From: Corynebacterium uberis | GTDB lineage: Bacteria > Actinomycetota > Actinomycetes > Mycobacteriales > Mycobacteriaceae | Length of the DNA: 64,000 bases | Assembly: GCF_020616335.1 (NCBI RefSeq) | Contig: NZ_CP085051.1 | Location: forward strand, 1,302,001 to 1,366,000 | Direction: 5' to 3' | Shown: piece by piece, positions 47,468 to 58,137 of the stretch | How the letters are laid out: each line of letters opens with the position of its first letter | Position numbering within the stretch: position 1 is the stretch's first letter | Notes under the pieces: model-generated | Seen by the model: the letters and a program-made list of their open reading frames with translations, nothing else | The model's database searches: none | What the model was told of the DNA's origin: nothing | Translations under genes and position numbers: made by a program

Positions 47468-48559
47468 TTACAACACAGTGAGATCTTTACTTACCTTGGT
47501 AATCACTTCTGGGGCTCCCCCGGTGATAATCAAGGTATCTTCAATGCGCACTCCGCCCTTGCCAGGAACGTAGATTCCGGGCTCGATGGTCAGGGTCATG
47601 TTTTCTGCCAGCTCTCCGGAGGCGCTGGCAGCCGCCGCGGGGGCTTCGTGAACCTCCAGGCCGACCCCGTGGCCGGTGGAGTGCACGTAGTATTCGCCGT
47701 ATCCGGCCTGGGTGATGATGTCCCGGGTCGCCCGGTCCACGTCCACGAGCGCCGCGCCCGGCACCGCCGCGTCCACGCCCGCCAATTGCGCCTTGTGCAC
47801 GATCTCATAGATCTCGCGGGCAAAGTCAGTGGCGTGCCCCAGCATCACCGTGCGGGTCATATCCGAGTTGAAGCCGTTGAGGTAGGCGCCGAAGTCCAGG
47901 GTGACGATGTCACCGTCGGCAAGGATCCGGTCCCCCGCCCCGTGATGCGGCTTCGCGGAATTGGGCCCGGAGGCCACGATGGTGTCAAAACTCGGCCGCT
48001 CCGCCCCGGCCATGCGCATGCGGTATTCCAGATCCGCGGCGACCTCGCGCTCGCTTCGGCCCACGCACAGCTGCCCGGCGGCAACCAGGTCCTCATACGC
48101 CTGCGAGGCCAGCTCGGCCACGGCGCGCAGCCCGTCCAGCTCGGCGGGGTCCTTAATCAACCGCAGGTTTTCTACCACCCCGCCCACCGGGATCAGCTCC
48201 ACATCCTGGCCGGCGGCGGCCCGCAGCGCCTCAAACTGAGACACAGACAGGTGGTCCGCCTCAAAGCCCACCCGACGCGGCCCGGTGATCTTGCCCAGCA
48301 GCGCTTGATCGCTCGCCCGGGCTATAAGGGCCTCAATGTCAGGCACTTCCTCGGCGATCTGCGTGGTGTAGCGGCCATCCGTGCAGATGCGCGCCGACAG
48401 GTCCTTGTTGATCAGCAGGGCGGCATTCGAGCCGCTAAATCCGGACAGGTAGCGCACGTGAATGAGGTTTGTTACCAGCATGGAGTCGATGCGCTGTCCG
48501 GCGAGCTGCGCTGCCAGCGCCCGGCGTCGAGTTGAAAAGCGAGTGTCTGCGAGTGCCAC
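47468..48559 (-). CDS. pepQ: Xaa-Pro dipeptidase/aminopeptidase family protein (PepQ)
   Basis: M24 metallopeptidase that cuts Xaa-Pro bonds. 363 residues, as in C. glutamicum. The pita-bread metal ligands are visible: Asp in VTLDFGAYLNGFNSDMTRTV (two Asp), His in STGHGVGLEVHEAP, and Glu in LTIEPGIY and VRIEDTLII. GTG 48559 has GGAAGG ten bases upstream and matches the family start; the frame runs back to 48628. Confidence 0.94.
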   Translation of the reverse strand: MALADTRFSTRRRALAAQLAGQRIDSMLVTNLIHVRYLSGFSGSNAALLINKDLSARICTDGRYTTQIAEEVPDIEALIARASDQALLGKITGPRRVGFEADHLSVSQFEALRAAAGQDVELIPVGGVVENLRLIKDPAELDGLRAVAELASQAYEDLVAAGQLCVGRSEREVAADLEYRMRMAGAERPSFDTIVASGPNSAKPHHGAGDRILADGDIVTLDFGAYLNGFNSDMTRTVMLGHATDFAREIYEIVHKAQLAGVDAAVPGAALVDVDRATRDIITQAGYGEYYVHSTGHGVGLEVHEAPAAAASASGELAENMTLTIEPGIYVPGKGGVRIEDTLIITGGAPEVITKVSKDLTVL

Positions 48560-48651
48560 GAGGGCCCACCTTCCGAGGTCGAGAACTTGTGCGGGCGGCG
48601 CCGGCGCGGCGACGTCGATAAGCCCCACGCAGCGCCAGCAGTCTGTGAGAC

Positions 48652-49128
48652 CTACCTTAGCGCCGCATCGGACGCCGTGGCTGCAATCGCCTCCAGCGCC
48701 AACAGGTAGCCCTGCACGCCCAACCCCGCGATCACCCCGCGAGCAATCGGCGAGAGGTAGCTGTGCGCACGGAAGGGTTCGCGCGCGTGAATATTGGAAA
48801 TGTGAACCTCGATGAAGCCGGCGCCGTCAGCCACCTCAGCGAGCGCGTCACGCAGCGCCACCGACGTGTGCGTAAAGCCACCAGGGTTGATAATCACCGC
48901 GGCGCCGTCATCGGCGGCCTGGTGCACCCAGCCCAACAACTCATGCTCGGCGTCGGACTGCCGGCAGGTAACGTCCAGCCCCAGCTGTGCGGCGCGGCGA
49001 GCAATCATCTCCTCCACATCGGCCAACGTCACCGCCCCGTAGACCTCGGGCTGACGCTTGCCCAGGCGCCCCAAGTTCGGGCCATTGAGCACCACAACGG
49101 CGGGTGCGTGTCCGTTTTCAGCGCTCAC
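48652..49128 (-). CDS. aroQ: 3-dehydroquinate dehydratase, type II
   Basis: Third shikimate-pathway step. 158 residues. The lid loop [16 protein letters not shown] carries the catalytic Arg and Tyr; [15 protein letters not shown] and [18 protein letters not shown] carry the remaining site. GTG start overlapping the aroB stop by four bases. In C. glutamicum this gene lies elsewhere as I recall, whereas mycobacteria keep it next to aroB as here. Confidence 0.96.
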   Translation of the reverse strand: MSAENGHAPAVVVLNGPNLGRLGKRQPEVYGAVTLADVEEMIARRAAQLGLDVTCRQSDAEHELLGWVHQAADDGAAVIINPGGFTHTSVALRDALAEVADGAGFIEVHISNIHAREPFRAHSYLSPIARGVIAGLGVQGYLLALEAIAATASDAALR

Positions 49129-50213
49129 TTGTGCTCACCCCCAACCGCCGTAGCAGCAGCCTCCAGCTCCGCCTCCGTGGGGCCTTCCAGCCGGGTGACC
49201 TGGCCCAAGGTGCCGTCGAGGACCACAAAGCGCACCACCCCGTGGCGGACCTTCTTATCCCGACGCATCGCCTCCCACAACGCCTGGCGGTCACCCCCGG
49301 AATAGCTGATGGGCAGGCCTACCGCGCTGAGCACCGTGCGGTGGCGCTCCACCAGCTCGCGGTCGATGAGACCTCGCGCGCACGCCAACTCAGCAGCAAA
49401 AACCATGCCCACAGCCACCGCGTGGCCGTGGCGCCACGAGTAGTGCTCCACCTGCTCGATCGCGTGGCCAAAGGTGTGCCCATAGTTAAGAATTTCCCGG
49501 CGGGCGGACTCGCGCAGATCCGCGGCAACTACCTGCGCCTTGACGCTAATGGCCCGCTCCACAAGCTCCGGCAGCACGCCGTTGAGATCCCACACCGCCG
49601 CGGGATCGGCCTCGACGAGCTCCACGATGCGCGGATCAGCGATAAACCCGCACTTGACAATCTCTCCCATCCCGGAGACCAGCTCCTCGTGCGGAAGCGA
49701 GGCAAGATGCTCTAAGTCCACAAACACCCCAGACGGCTCATGGAAACACCCCACCAGGTTTTTCCCGGCAGCGGTGTTGATGCCCGTCTTGCCGCCCACG
49801 GCGGCATCCACCATGCCCAGCAAGCTGGTGGGCACCTGCACCAGGCGAACGCCGCGCATCCACGTCGCCGCAGCAAAACCCGCCAGGTCGGTCGCGGCAC
49901 CGCCGCCGAGGCCAATGATGGTATCGGCACGATCGATCCGATACTCGCCGCAGGCGTCCCACACCCGCCCGATGCTCTCCAGCGTCTTGCCCGCCTCCGC
50001 GTCAGGCACCGCGACGCTGAGCGCCTCAACCCCGGCGTCGCGCAGCGCCGCTACCAGCGCTTCGGCCTGGGCTGCGACGGTGGGCTGATGAATGATGGCC
50101 GCCCGGGTGGAGCCGGCTGTCGCGACATGGGCCGCCACCTCAGCGTTAAGCCCGTGGCCGATGGTGACCTCATAGGCGGCAGCCGTGGCCACCGGAATGG
50201 TGCGATTACTCAT
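49125..50213 (-). CDS. aroB: 3-dehydroquinate synthase
   Basis: NAD- and zinc-dependent cyclisation of DAHP, the second shikimate step. 362 residues. [43 protein letters not shown] (in parts) and the metal ligands in [11 protein letters not shown] are present. ATG 50213 has AAGGA seven bases upstream; the 18 codons upstream of it in the open frame are unsupported. Confidence 0.96.
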   Translation of the reverse strand: MSNRTIPVATAAAYEVTIGHGLNAEVAAHVATAGSTRAAIIHQPTVAAQAEALVAALRDAGVEALSVAVPDAEAGKTLESIGRVWDACGEYRIDRADTIIGLGGGAATDLAGFAAATWMRGVRLVQVPTSLLGMVDAAVGGKTGINTAAGKNLVGCFHEPSGVFVDLEHLASLPHEELVSGMGEIVKCGFIADPRIVELVEADPAAVWDLNGVLPELVERAISVKAQVVAADLRESARREILNYGHTFGHAIEQVEHYSWRHGHAVAVGMVFAAELACARGLIDRELVERHRTVLSAVGLPISYSGGDRQALWEAMRRDKKVRHGVVRFVVLDGTLGQVTRLEGPTEAELEAAATAVGGEHK

Positions 50214-50236
50214 ATCTGAATCCTTACTCCAAAAAT

Positions 50237-50755
50237 CTACGGCGCGGCCGACTCGGCGAACGCACAAATATCGGCAACCACCCGGCCCAGCGGGCGCTCA
50301 TGGGTGGGTACCCGCAGCGAGGCAACTTCCTCATACCACGGTCGGCGCTGCGCAAGCAGGTCCGCGTATCGACGCCGCGGGTCCTGCGCGTTGAGCACCG
50401 GACGGTCCCCCGTGGCGGTCCTGCGCAGGCCTTCCGTCACGCTGACATCAAGCCACACCACCGCATGATCGGCCAGCGCCTGCCGGGTAGCGGCGGTGAC
50501 CACCGCGCCACCGCCCAACGCCAGCACGCCTGGCTCCTGCAAAGCCTGGGCGATGACCTCTTGTTCTATGCGGCGAAACTCCGGCTCCCCCACGGCGGCG
50601 AACACCCGCCCGCAGGGCATGCCGAACTGGGCCGCGATGATTTCATCAGAGTCCCGAAACTCCAGGCCCAGCCGGCGGGCAACCTTGGTGCCTACCGTCG
50701 ATTTTCCAGCCCCCGGAGGCCCCACCAACACCACCGTCGGTGCCGGGGACGTCAC
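50237..50755 (-). CDS. aroK: Shikimate kinase
   Basis: Phosphorylates shikimate at the 3-hydroxyl. 172 residues. P-loop GPPGAGKST (12-20), DSDE for shikimate binding (about 36-39), GGGAV (about 82-86) and the lid RPVL are intact. GTG start overlapping the aroC stop by four bases. Confidence 0.96.
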   Translation of the reverse strand: MTSPAPTVVLVGPPGAGKSTVGTKVARRLGLEFRDSDEIIAAQFGMPCGRVFAAVGEPEFRRIEQEVIAQALQEPGVLALGGGAVVTAATRQALADHAVVWLDVSVTEGLRRTATGDRPVLNAQDPRRRYADLLAQRRPWYEEVASLRVPTHERPLGRVVADICAFAESAAP

Positions 50756-51972
50756 TGGCCCTCCTCGAATGCCAGCCGCTGGGCCACCCGCTGCGCATAG
50801 GCCTGCGCGTTGAGCTTCGTCTGGGACAGCGAGTCCCCGCCAAACTTCTCCAGCACCGCCTCTGCCAGGACCAACGCGACCATCGCCTCCGCCACGACTG
50901 CGCCGGCAGGCACGGCGCAGACATCCGAGCGCTGGTGAATCGCCCGCGTCTGAGCACCGGAGTCCATGTCCACCGTGCGCAACGCGCGCGGCACCGTCGA
51001 GATGGGCTTCATGGCCGCGCGCACAACCAGGCGTTGGCCATTGGTCATGCCCCCCTCCACGCCGCCGGCGCGGTTGCTTGCCCGCTTCAGCGCACCCGAA
51101 TCATCGCGCAGCATCTCATCGTGCGCCTGGCTGCCGAGCCGGCGAGCCTCCGCGAAACCATCGCCAATTTCCACCCCCTTGACGGACTGGATACTCATCA
51201 ACGCCCCCGCCAGCCGAGCATCCAGGCGGCGATCCGCACTGACGTGGGAGCCCAGCCCCACCGGCAGCCCATCGACGACCACCTCGACCACACCGCCGAG
51301 CGTATCGCCGGACTTCTTCGCCGCCTCAATCTGGGCGATCATGGACGCCTCCGCGGCGCTATCCCACGCCCGCACCGGGGAGGCGTCAATGGCCGCAAGA
51401 TCCGCAAACACCGGGTCCTTCGTGCCGCTTGCTGCCTGGGAATCCCCAATGGAGACCACGTGCGAAAACACCTCGACGCCGAGCACCTCGCGCACCACCC
51501 CGCGGGCCACGGTCGCGCACGCCACCCGCGCGGCCGTCTCCCGGGCTGAGGAACGCTCCAGGATATTGCGCGCATCCGTCGCATCGTATTTGAGCATCCC
51601 CGCAAAATCCGCGTGCCCCGGGCGCGGGCGAGTCAGCCGCGCACCGCGGCCGGAATCCAACGCCGCAGCCACCTCGGGGTCCTGGGTATCCACCGGGTCT
51701 GCGGACATGATGGTGGTCCACTTGGGCCACTCCGTATTGCCAATAATCATGGCTATGGGGCTGCCCAACGTGCGCCCGTGACGCACACCAGCTACCAGCT
51801 GCAACTCATCAGCCTCAAAGGCCATCCGAGCACCGCGACCATAACCCAGCCGCCGCCGCGCCAACTGTGCGGCCACATCCTGGGTAGTCACCGGGATATC
51901 AGCCGGGACTCCTTCTACCAGCGCCACAAGGGCCGATCCGTGCGATTCTCCCGCAGTGCTCCAACGAAACAT
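50752..51972 (-). CDS. aroC: Chorismate synthase
   Basis: FMN-dependent last step of the common aromatic pathway. 406 residues. [12 protein letters not shown] at the N-terminus, [24 protein letters not shown] and the C-terminal [21 protein letters not shown] match the family, including the catalytic histidines. The frame opens 122 codons earlier, but that part is unrelated and the ATG at 51972 fits exactly; its ribosome site is weak (GGTGG). Confidence 0.96.
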   Translation of the reverse strand: MFRWSTAGESHGSALVALVEGVPADIPVTTQDVAAQLARRRLGYGRGARMAFEADELQLVAGVRHGRTLGSPIAMIIGNTEWPKWTTIMSADPVDTQDPEVAAALDSGRGARLTRPRPGHADFAGMLKYDATDARNILERSSARETAARVACATVARGVVREVLGVEVFSHVVSIGDSQAASGTKDPVFADLAAIDASPVRAWDSAAEASMIAQIEAAKKSGDTLGGVVEVVVDGLPVGLGSHVSADRRLDARLAGALMSIQSVKGVEIGDGFAEARRLGSQAHDEMLRDDSGALKRASNRAGGVEGGMTNGQRLVVRAAMKPISTVPRALRTVDMDSGAQTRAIHQRSDVCAVPAGAVVAEAMVALVLAEAVLEKFGGDSLSQTKLNAQAYAQRVAQRLAFEEGQ

Positions 51973-52025
51973 GCCACCATTGTCGCATGCCCGTGGCCCG
52001 GGCGCCGCCGAATAGCCCGAAATAC

Positions 52026-52463
52026 TCACCACGGCAACCATCCCGGGCACATTCCCAGCCCCCACACGGCCGCCGCAGCAAGAAGCATCGCCGGGCCATG
52101 CGCGACGGCGCGCCGCCGCGTGGCAAGCATAAAGACGACGCTCAGCGCACTCGCCGCCGCGACGGCAACCCACCACGCCAGCACGCCCCACACAGCGACC
52201 GCCACCCCCAGGCTTGCCGCCAGCTTGACGTCGCCGCCGCCCATGCCCCGTCCCCACAGCGCGCACAGCCCGTAGCAGGCCGACCACCCCAACCCGCCGA
52301 GAATCCATCCGGGCTCCAGGACAGCCGCCACCGCCCACGCCACCAGGACGCCCGGCAGCGTAAGAACATCAGGCAGCCGGTGCTCCCGGGCATCCACCCA
52401 GGCCAACGTGCACGCCCAGGCGGCCACGCACGCCACAGCTATTCCCACCCCGAAACCCCACAT
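52026..52463 (-). CDS. A24 prepilin peptidase, short TadV/CpaA-like form
   Basis: Membrane aspartic peptidase that cleaves type IV prepilin leaders. 145 residues, lacking the N-terminal methyltransferase domain of PilD. The two catalytic aspartates are in [11 protein letters not shown] (Asp24) and GGGDVK (Asp78), with about five hydrophobic helices. It sits between aroC and aroE, as its counterpart does in C. glutamicum and M. tuberculosis. No pilin genes are in the window, so its substrate must be encoded elsewhere. Confidence 0.9.
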   Translation of the reverse strand: MWGFGVGIAVACVAAWACTLAWVDAREHRLPDVLTLPGVLVAWAVAAVLEPGWILGGLGWSACYGLCALWGRGMGGGDVKLAASLGVAVAVWGVLAWWVAVAAASALSVVFMLATRRRAVAHGPAMLLAAAAVWGLGMCPGWLPW

Positions 52464-52474
52464 GGCCCCTCATG

Positions 52475-53341
52475 CTACACACGGCCGCGCTCGAGCGCCT
52501 CCACCATCGCGTCCTTGGGAGCCGCAACGCCGGTGAACAGCTCGAACTGCGCGAAAGCCTGGTGGGCCAGCATGATCAAGCCATCCGCAGTGGGATAACC
52601 ATTGGCGGCAGCCTGGATCAGCAGCGGGGTGGGGCGCGGGTCATAGACCACATCGATCACCGGCGCGTGAGCTAAGGCCCGCACCCGATCATCGATGACC
52701 CCTGCGGGCAGCGTAGAGATGACCACATCGCTGGCGGTGCTCAGTCGCGTCAGCTCGTCATCGGAGGTCTCCGGCCCGTAGCCCACCAGGGTGCACTGCC
52801 CACCGGCAACCACCTCACGCAGCTGCTCCGTCTTGTCCGAGCGGTTGTACACCGCGACCTCTTTCACCCCCGCCTCGGCGAGCGCGTACAGCGCTGGCCG
52901 GGCGGTGCCGCCCGCACCGAGCAGCACAGCGGTGCCGGAGGAGCCGACGTAGGCGCCGGTGGCGTCGATAAGCCCCAGGTGCGTGAGTGCGCCGGTGATG
53001 CCGGCGGCGTCGGTGTTGTAGGCCGTCCAGCCGGCTTCGCTCCGAACCAGTGTGTTGGCGGATCCGATGCGGCGGGCCTCCGGGCTGGTTTCCTGGGCGA
53101 AATCCAGGGCCGTGAACTTTGCCGGCATGGTCACTGAGAATCCGCGGTAGCTCTCATGCGCGCCGCGAACGAGCTCCGGCAGGGTGTCGGCAGTGGCCTC
53201 GTGGCGGTCGTAGTACCACCCCTCCAGCCCGGCGGCCTCATAGCCAGCGTTGTGGAGCAGCGGCGAGAGCGAATGGGCAATGGGGCTGCCCAGCACCGCC
53301 GCGCGGTGGGTGATCTCCTGACCCGGGCCCTGGCTACTCAT
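52475..53341 (-). CDS. aroE: Shikimate dehydrogenase
   Basis: NADPH-dependent reduction of 3-dehydroshikimate. 288 residues. VLGSPIAHSLSPLLHNAGY, the shikimate contact SVTMPAKF with its lysine (about 74), NTDAAGITGAL, and the dinucleotide loop LLGAGGTARPALYAL are present. ATG overlaps the end of mltG by four bases. Confidence 0.95.
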   Translation of the reverse strand: MSSQGPGQEITHRAAVLGSPIAHSLSPLLHNAGYEAAGLEGWYYDRHEATADTLPELVRGAHESYRGFSVTMPAKFTALDFAQETSPEARRIGSANTLVRSEAGWTAYNTDAAGITGALTHLGLIDATGAYVGSSGTAVLLGAGGTARPALYALAEAGVKEVAVYNRSDKTEQLREVVAGGQCTLVGYGPETSDDELTRLSTASDVVISTLPAGVIDDRVRALAHAPVIDVVYDPRPTPLLIQAAANGYPTADGLIMLAHQAFAQFELFTGVAAPKDAMVEALERGRV

Positions 53342-54528
53342 CGGTTGGAGTCCAGCACGCCACTGTTCATCGCGTCCTGTACGGCCTGCTGGTGGGCATC
53401 AAAGTTGTCGTTGAAGACCGTGGTGCCCTGCTTATCGATGGTTACGAAGAACAGCCAGTTGCCCTCAGCCGGGTTTTCCATGGCCTGAATCGCCTCGTCG
53501 GAGGGGGCGGCGATGGGGGTAGCGGGCAGGCCGTCCTTGGCGTAGGTGTTCCACGGGGTGACCTTGGCGCGGTCCCCATCGGTGGTGGCCACCTCCTGCT
53601 CGGACAGCCCGTAGTTGACCGTGGAGTCAAACTCCAGCCGCATGGGCTCTGCCAGGCGGTTGAGGATCACGCGCGCCACCTTGTCAAAGTCTCCCGCGGG
53701 GGCCTCGCGCTCCACCAGGGACGCGGCAGTCAGAAGCTCGTAGGGGCTCAGGCCGATGGCCTGGGCGCGCTGCTCGATTCCGGTGGAGTTGTAGTACTCC
53801 GTCGACCGGGTGATCAGGTCCTTGAGGATGGCCTTGGCATCCATGGTGGGGTCGATGACGTACTGGCCCGGCTTAATCAGGCCGTCGAGGCGCTTGGGGT
53901 CCGCGCCGCGCTCGAGCACTGCCTTGACTGCCCACACGGGGACGCCGAGCTCGGTGGGCGGGGTCTTTGCGGCGACGTCGTGAAGCTGCTGCACCGTCAC
54001 GCAGTGGCCGCTGTTTCCGGCGTCGCAGGACAGCTCCGAAATCTGGGTATAAATGCCCTTTCGGGTGCCCCCGGCAACGACGGTGACGTCCATGAGGGTC
54101 GCCCCGCCCGTGACATCCAGCAGGTCCACCTGATTGTGCGGATCAAGCAGCGCGTCGACGGCCGCCTTGGCGCTCATGTGCTCCTGCAGCCGGTAGAACC
54201 CCGGCTGAATGCTCGCCGCCCGGGGGTGGTTGACCGCCGCAGCCTGGAATGCGGAATCCGATTTGACCACGCCGCGGTCCACCAGCTCCGGACCCAGCGC
54301 GGACACCGAGGAGCCCTCCGGAACCTGAACCAACGCTGCCACGCCGTTGCCCGTGCCCTCATAGTCCTTGGAGCCCATGGCACCCGACACCTGCAATCCC
54401 GTGTAGATAACCACACCCACGAGGAGGACCACCGTGGCGATGATGACGGCCAAACCGCGCTGGCGGCGCTTGACGTACTTCGGTTCCATCCGGCGACCTT
54501 TCGGGTCACGCGCTGCGTACTGGCTCAT
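53338..54528 (-). CDS. mltG: Endolytic murein transglycosylase MltG
   Basis: Membrane-anchored lytic transglycosylase that cuts nascent glycan strands and sets their length. 396 residues: cytosolic basic N-terminus, one transmembrane helix (about 25-48), a LysM-like region (about 60-140) and the YceG domain with the [12 protein letters not shown] strand (226-237) and catalytic Glu283 in ASLVERE. It overlaps ruvX and aroE by four bases each. Confidence 0.94.
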   Translation of the reverse strand: MSQYAARDPKGRRMEPKYVKRRQRGLAVIIATVVLLVGVVIYTGLQVSGAMGSKDYEGTGNGVAALVQVPEGSSVSALGPELVDRGVVKSDSAFQAAAVNHPRAASIQPGFYRLQEHMSAKAAVDALLDPHNQVDLLDVTGGATLMDVTVVAGGTRKGIYTQISELSCDAGNSGHCVTVQQLHDVAAKTPPTELGVPVWAVKAVLERGADPKRLDGLIKPGQYVIDPTMDAKAILKDLITRSTEYYNSTGIEQRAQAIGLSPYELLTAASLVEREAPAGDFDKVARVILNRLAEPMRLEFDSTVNYGLSEQEVATTDGDRAKVTPWNTYAKDGLPATPIAAPSDEAIQAMENPAEGNWLFFVTIDKQGTTVFNDNFDAHQQAVQDAMNSGVLDSNR

Positions 54529-55175
54529 AGGGTGTTCTCCTCGTCGTCTGCACGGGCTGGGGTCACAGGGGTTGATGGGCTAGCGGGGGGAGTCTGGCGC
54601 GTTGCGCCCGGACGGGCGGCCGCCGCCAGGAGGTGTGGTCCAGGCGTCGGTCCACGCTTCTGGTCTACACCGTTTGGTCGGGACAATCTGTGTGCCCTGC
54701 CGTCCAACCAGGTCTGCAAAATCTCTACGGCTGCGGCTTGATCGATGACCGCACGCCCCTTGCGGCTGGTCACCCCTGAGGCACGCAAGGCGTGGGTAGC
54801 CGCCACGGTGGTCAGGCGCTCATCAGCAAGCCGCACTGGAATGATAGGCCGCTTGTGCGCCAGTCGGCGGGACAAGCGACCAGCAATAAACCGCGCCTGG
54901 GTCACACTGGCTGAGCCATTGCCCTTCAGGTCGCGGGGTAGCCCGACAATGACCTCCACGGCGTCATACTCCGCGATGAGATCGACCAGCTGCTCAATGT
55001 CCGCCCCATCGGGATCATTCAGGCCGGTCACGCGGCGGACGGTGGTCACCGGCGTGGCCAGGGTCGCACCCCGGTCGCTGCTGGCCACCCCGATGCGTAC
55101 GGTTCCCACATCAATCCCGATGCGACGCCCCGGACCCGGGTCATCAACACCAGGGGTGTCTACGGACACAGTCAT
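54525..55175 (-). CDS. ruvX: Holliday-junction resolvase-like RuvX/YqgF, extended C-terminus
   Basis: RNase H-fold protein linked to 16S rRNA 5' processing and proposed as a resolvase. 216 residues. [18 protein letters not shown] carries the first acidic residue, [16 protein letters not shown] and [12 protein letters not shown] follow, and [16 protein letters not shown] closes the fold near residue 160. About 55 residues of Pro/Ala/Arg-rich sequence follow, which the short E. coli protein lacks. ATG 55175 has AAAGG about 13 bases upstream; the longer frame is unsupported. Confidence 0.92.
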   Translation of the reverse strand: MTVSVDTPGVDDPGPGRRIGIDVGTVRIGVASSDRGATLATPVTTVRRVTGLNDPDGADIEQLVDLIAEYDAVEVIVGLPRDLKGNGSASVTQARFIAGRLSRRLAHKRPIIPVRLADERLTTVAATHALRASGVTSRKGRAVIDQAAAVEILQTWLDGRAHRLSRPNGVDQKRGPTPGPHLLAAAARPGATRQTPPASPSTPVTPARADDEENTL

Positions 55176-55324
55176 CGAGAGATGGAACCTTTCACATTGA
55201 CAGTCGATTCGCGCAGTGAGCCCGCGAGCGCACACACAAATCTCCACCGAGCGGCGGACTACCCTACCAAGATAACGGAATGTGTAAAGAAACGGTAACG
55301 GCACCGCCCTCAGTTAGCGGTGCC

Positions 55325-55339
55325 GCTTATCGACGCCCC
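55325..55339 (+). repeat. 15-mer GCTTATCGACGCCCC, copy between ruvX and alaS
   Basis: Exact copy in the 184-base gap between the alaS stop and the ruvX start. Confidence 0.7.
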
Positions 55340-55359
55340 ATGGCCTCCTGCTCGCCAGA

Positions 55360-58038
55360 CTAGCGCCGCAAGGCCTCACGCACCGCCTGGAAGGCGGCTT
55401 CCAGGCCGGCAGGACGGGTACCGGAGCCCTGCGCCAGGTCCGGCTTTCCGCCGCCGCGGGCCTCAATGTTCGGGGCCATCTCCTTGACGATGTCGCCGGA
55501 GCGCACGCCGCGATCCACAGCCTCCTTGGTCGCCGCGACCACGAAGGGCACCCGGTTGGCCGCCGCATCCTTCGCCGCCGCGACTACCACCGCAGCGCGG
55601 CCCCGCAGCCGGTTGCGCACCTCGTTGGCCAACGAACGCAGATCGGCCGGGTCCGCGACATCATCAAGATCGACGGTAACCAGGTCATAGTCGCCCACGT
55701 GCTGTGCCGCCTCCACCAGCGCACCCGCCGAGGCCAACAGCTGGGCACGACGCAGCGCCGCCACCCGCTTCTCCGCATCGTGCAGCTTGGAGGTCAGCGC
55801 TGCCAGGCGCGCCGGAATGTCCGCCGACGGGGTCTTCAAGGTTGCGGCCACGCCGCTGGCCAGCGCGGTCTCCTTGGACATGTAGCGGAAGGCGTCAAGG
55901 CCCGAGTAGGCCTCAATGCGCCGCGCGCCCGAGCCCACCGAGGACTCGCCCAGCACCGACACCGGGCCGATCTGCGAGGAATGCCCCACGTGGGTGCCAC
56001 CGCACAGCTCAATGGAAAATGGGCCGCCGATTTCTACCACCCGGACCACGTCACCGTAGTTCTCGCTAAACAGGGCCATCGCGCCCATCGCCTTCGCCTC
56101 CGCCAAGGAGGTCTCAATGGTGTTGACCTGCCAGTCAGCGTCCACAGCCTGGTTGGTAATCAGCTCGATTTCGCGGAGCTGCTCCGGGGTGAGCTGCTCG
56201 GTGTACTGGAAATCAAAACGCAGGTAGCCCGGCTTGTTCATGGACCCCGCCTGGACGGCGGTGGGGCCAAGCACCTGGCGCAGCGCCGCGTGGATGAGGT
56301 GCGTGGCCGAGTGGGCCTGGCGCGCGGCATGGCGCCACGTGCCGCTGACCTCAGCGGTGACCTGCGAGCCCACATCAAGGCCACCCTGGGTGACCGTGCC
56401 CTTGTGCACCCACAGCTTCTTGCCGATCTTTTGCACGTCATGGACATCCACGATCGCGTCGCCGGTGACAATCTGGCCCCGGTCGCCCAGCTGTCCGCCG
56501 GCCTCGGCGTACATGGGCGTGACGTCAAGGATGACCTCTACCTCATCGCCGGCATGCGCCTGCGTGACCAGCGCGCCGTCGGCGACCATGCCGAGCACGG
56601 TGGCGGGAGAATCCAGCTGGTCATAGCCGACGAACTCCGTCGGATGGTTGTCCACGAACTCGCGGTAAACCGAAAGATCAGCGTGTCCATGCTTCTTGGC
56701 GCGGTTGTCCGCCTTAGCGCGCGCCTTTTGCTCCGCCATGGCGGCCTCAAAGCCGTCCATGTCAACCTCAAGGCCCGCCTCTGCGGCCATCTCCAGGGTC
56801 AAGTCGATGGGGAAACCATAGGTGTCATGCAGCTCGAAGGCACGCTCCCCGGCGAGGGTGTGCTTGCCCTGCCCCTTGACCTGCTCGACCGTGTTCTCAA
56901 ACAGGTGGGTGCCCGACTCCAGGGTGCGCAGGAAGGCCTGCTCCTCCTTGGTGGCCACGCGCAGGATCCGCTCCCGGTTGGTGGCAATCTCCGGGAACGA
57001 CGGCGTCATGGTGTCCATGATGGTGTTCATGAAGCGGCCGATGGTCTCTCCGGTGGCGCCCAGCAGGCGTGCCGAGCGGACGATCCGGCGCAGCAGGCGG
57101 CGCAGGATGTAGCCGCGCCCCTCATTGGAGGGCACCACGCCGTCCAGGATGATCATCATGGCGGTGCGCGAGTGATCGGCGATCACCCGGAAGCGGATGT
57201 CATCGCTGCGATCGGCCTTCGGGTCCTCATAGGTGCTGCCGGTGACCTCTTCCGCGACGTCGATGACCGGGCGCAGCAGGTCCGTCTCATAGACGTTGTC
57301 CACCCCTTGCAGGATGCACGCCACGCGCTCGACGCCTAGGCCGGTATCGATGTTCTTCTTGGGCAGCGGGCCAAGGATCTCAAAGTTGCCCTTGCCGGTG
57401 CCCTCGCCGCGCTCGTTTTGCATGAAGACCAGGTTCCAGATCTCCATGTAGCGGTTGTCGTCGGCGATTGGGCCGCCTTCCTTGCCGTACTCCGGCCCGC
57501 GGTCATAGTAGATCTCTGAGCACGGACCGCAGGGCCCCGGGATACCCATGGACCAGTAGTTATCTTCCATCCCCAGCCGCTGGATGCGCTCCGTGGGCAC
57601 GCCCATCTTCTCGTGCCAGATGTCGGCGGCTTCATCATCATCCAGGTACACCGTCACCCACAGGCGCTCTGGGTCCAGCCCGAAGCCGCCCTTGTCAACC
57701 GGGTCAGTCAGCAGGGTCCAGGCGTGCGTGATGGCGCCTTCCTTGAAGTACTGCCCGAAGGAAAAGTTGCCGGCCATCTGGAAGAAGGTGTTGTGGCGGG
57801 TGGTGATGCCCACCTCCTCAATGTCTAGTGTGCGCACGCACTTCTGAATGGACGTGGCGGTGCCGTTGGGAAACGGTGGGTTCTGCTGGCCCAGGAAGTA
57901 GGGCTTGAAGGGAACCATGCCGGCGTTGACAAAGAGCAGGTTCGGGTCATCCAGGATCAGCGAGGCACTAGGAACCTCCGTGTGGCCTGCGTTGACAAAG
58001 TGGGCGGTAAAGCGCTCCCGGATCTCATGAGTCTGCAC
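55360..58038 (-). CDS. alaS: Alanyl-tRNA synthetase
   Basis: Charges tRNA-Ala; class II synthetase with an editing domain. 892 residues. Class II motif 2 region [21 protein letters not shown], the editing zinc ligands HSATH (about 577) and CGGTH, and the C-terminal DHHA1-type domain ending [12 protein letters not shown] are intact. ATG start. No T-box leader was seen upstream. Confidence 0.97.
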   Translation of the reverse strand: MQTHEIRERFTAHFVNAGHTEVPSASLILDDPNLLFVNAGMVPFKPYFLGQQNPPFPNGTATSIQKCVRTLDIEEVGITTRHNTFFQMAGNFSFGQYFKEGAITHAWTLLTDPVDKGGFGLDPERLWVTVYLDDDEAADIWHEKMGVPTERIQRLGMEDNYWSMGIPGPCGPCSEIYYDRGPEYGKEGGPIADDNRYMEIWNLVFMQNERGEGTGKGNFEILGPLPKKNIDTGLGVERVACILQGVDNVYETDLLRPVIDVAEEVTGSTYEDPKADRSDDIRFRVIADHSRTAMMIILDGVVPSNEGRGYILRRLLRRIVRSARLLGATGETIGRFMNTIMDTMTPSFPEIATNRERILRVATKEEQAFLRTLESGTHLFENTVEQVKGQGKHTLAGERAFELHDTYGFPIDLTLEMAAEAGLEVDMDGFEAAMAEQKARAKADNRAKKHGHADLSVYREFVDNHPTEFVGYDQLDSPATVLGMVADGALVTQAHAGDEVEVILDVTPMYAEAGGQLGDRGQIVTGDAIVDVHDVQKIGKKLWVHKGTVTQGGLDVGSQVTAEVSGTWRHAARQAHSATHLIHAALRQVLGPTAVQAGSMNKPGYLRFDFQYTEQLTPEQLREIELITNQAVDADWQVNTIETSLAEAKAMGAMALFSENYGDVVRVVEIGGPFSIELCGGTHVGHSSQIGPVSVLGESSVGSGARRIEAYSGLDAFRYMSKETALASGVAATLKTPSADIPARLAALTSKLHDAEKRVAALRRAQLLASAGALVEAAQHVGDYDLVTVDLDDVADPADLRSLANEVRNRLRGRAAVVVAAAKDAAANRVPFVVAATKEAVDRGVRSGDIVKEMAPNIEARGGGKPDLAQGSGTRPAGLEAAFQAVREALRR

Positions 58039-58137
58039 TGCGACTGGTCCTCGATTCTTGGGCCCCGACGCGCACGCCGGGCTGGTGGATAAACGACTAA
58101 AATGCCAGCGGTCTACTCTACCCTGCCCGCCTGACTG

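Noticed and set aside
58039-58137. T-box or other leader upstream of alaS
   Set aside because: Only 99 bases before the next gene and no T-box core sequence seen.
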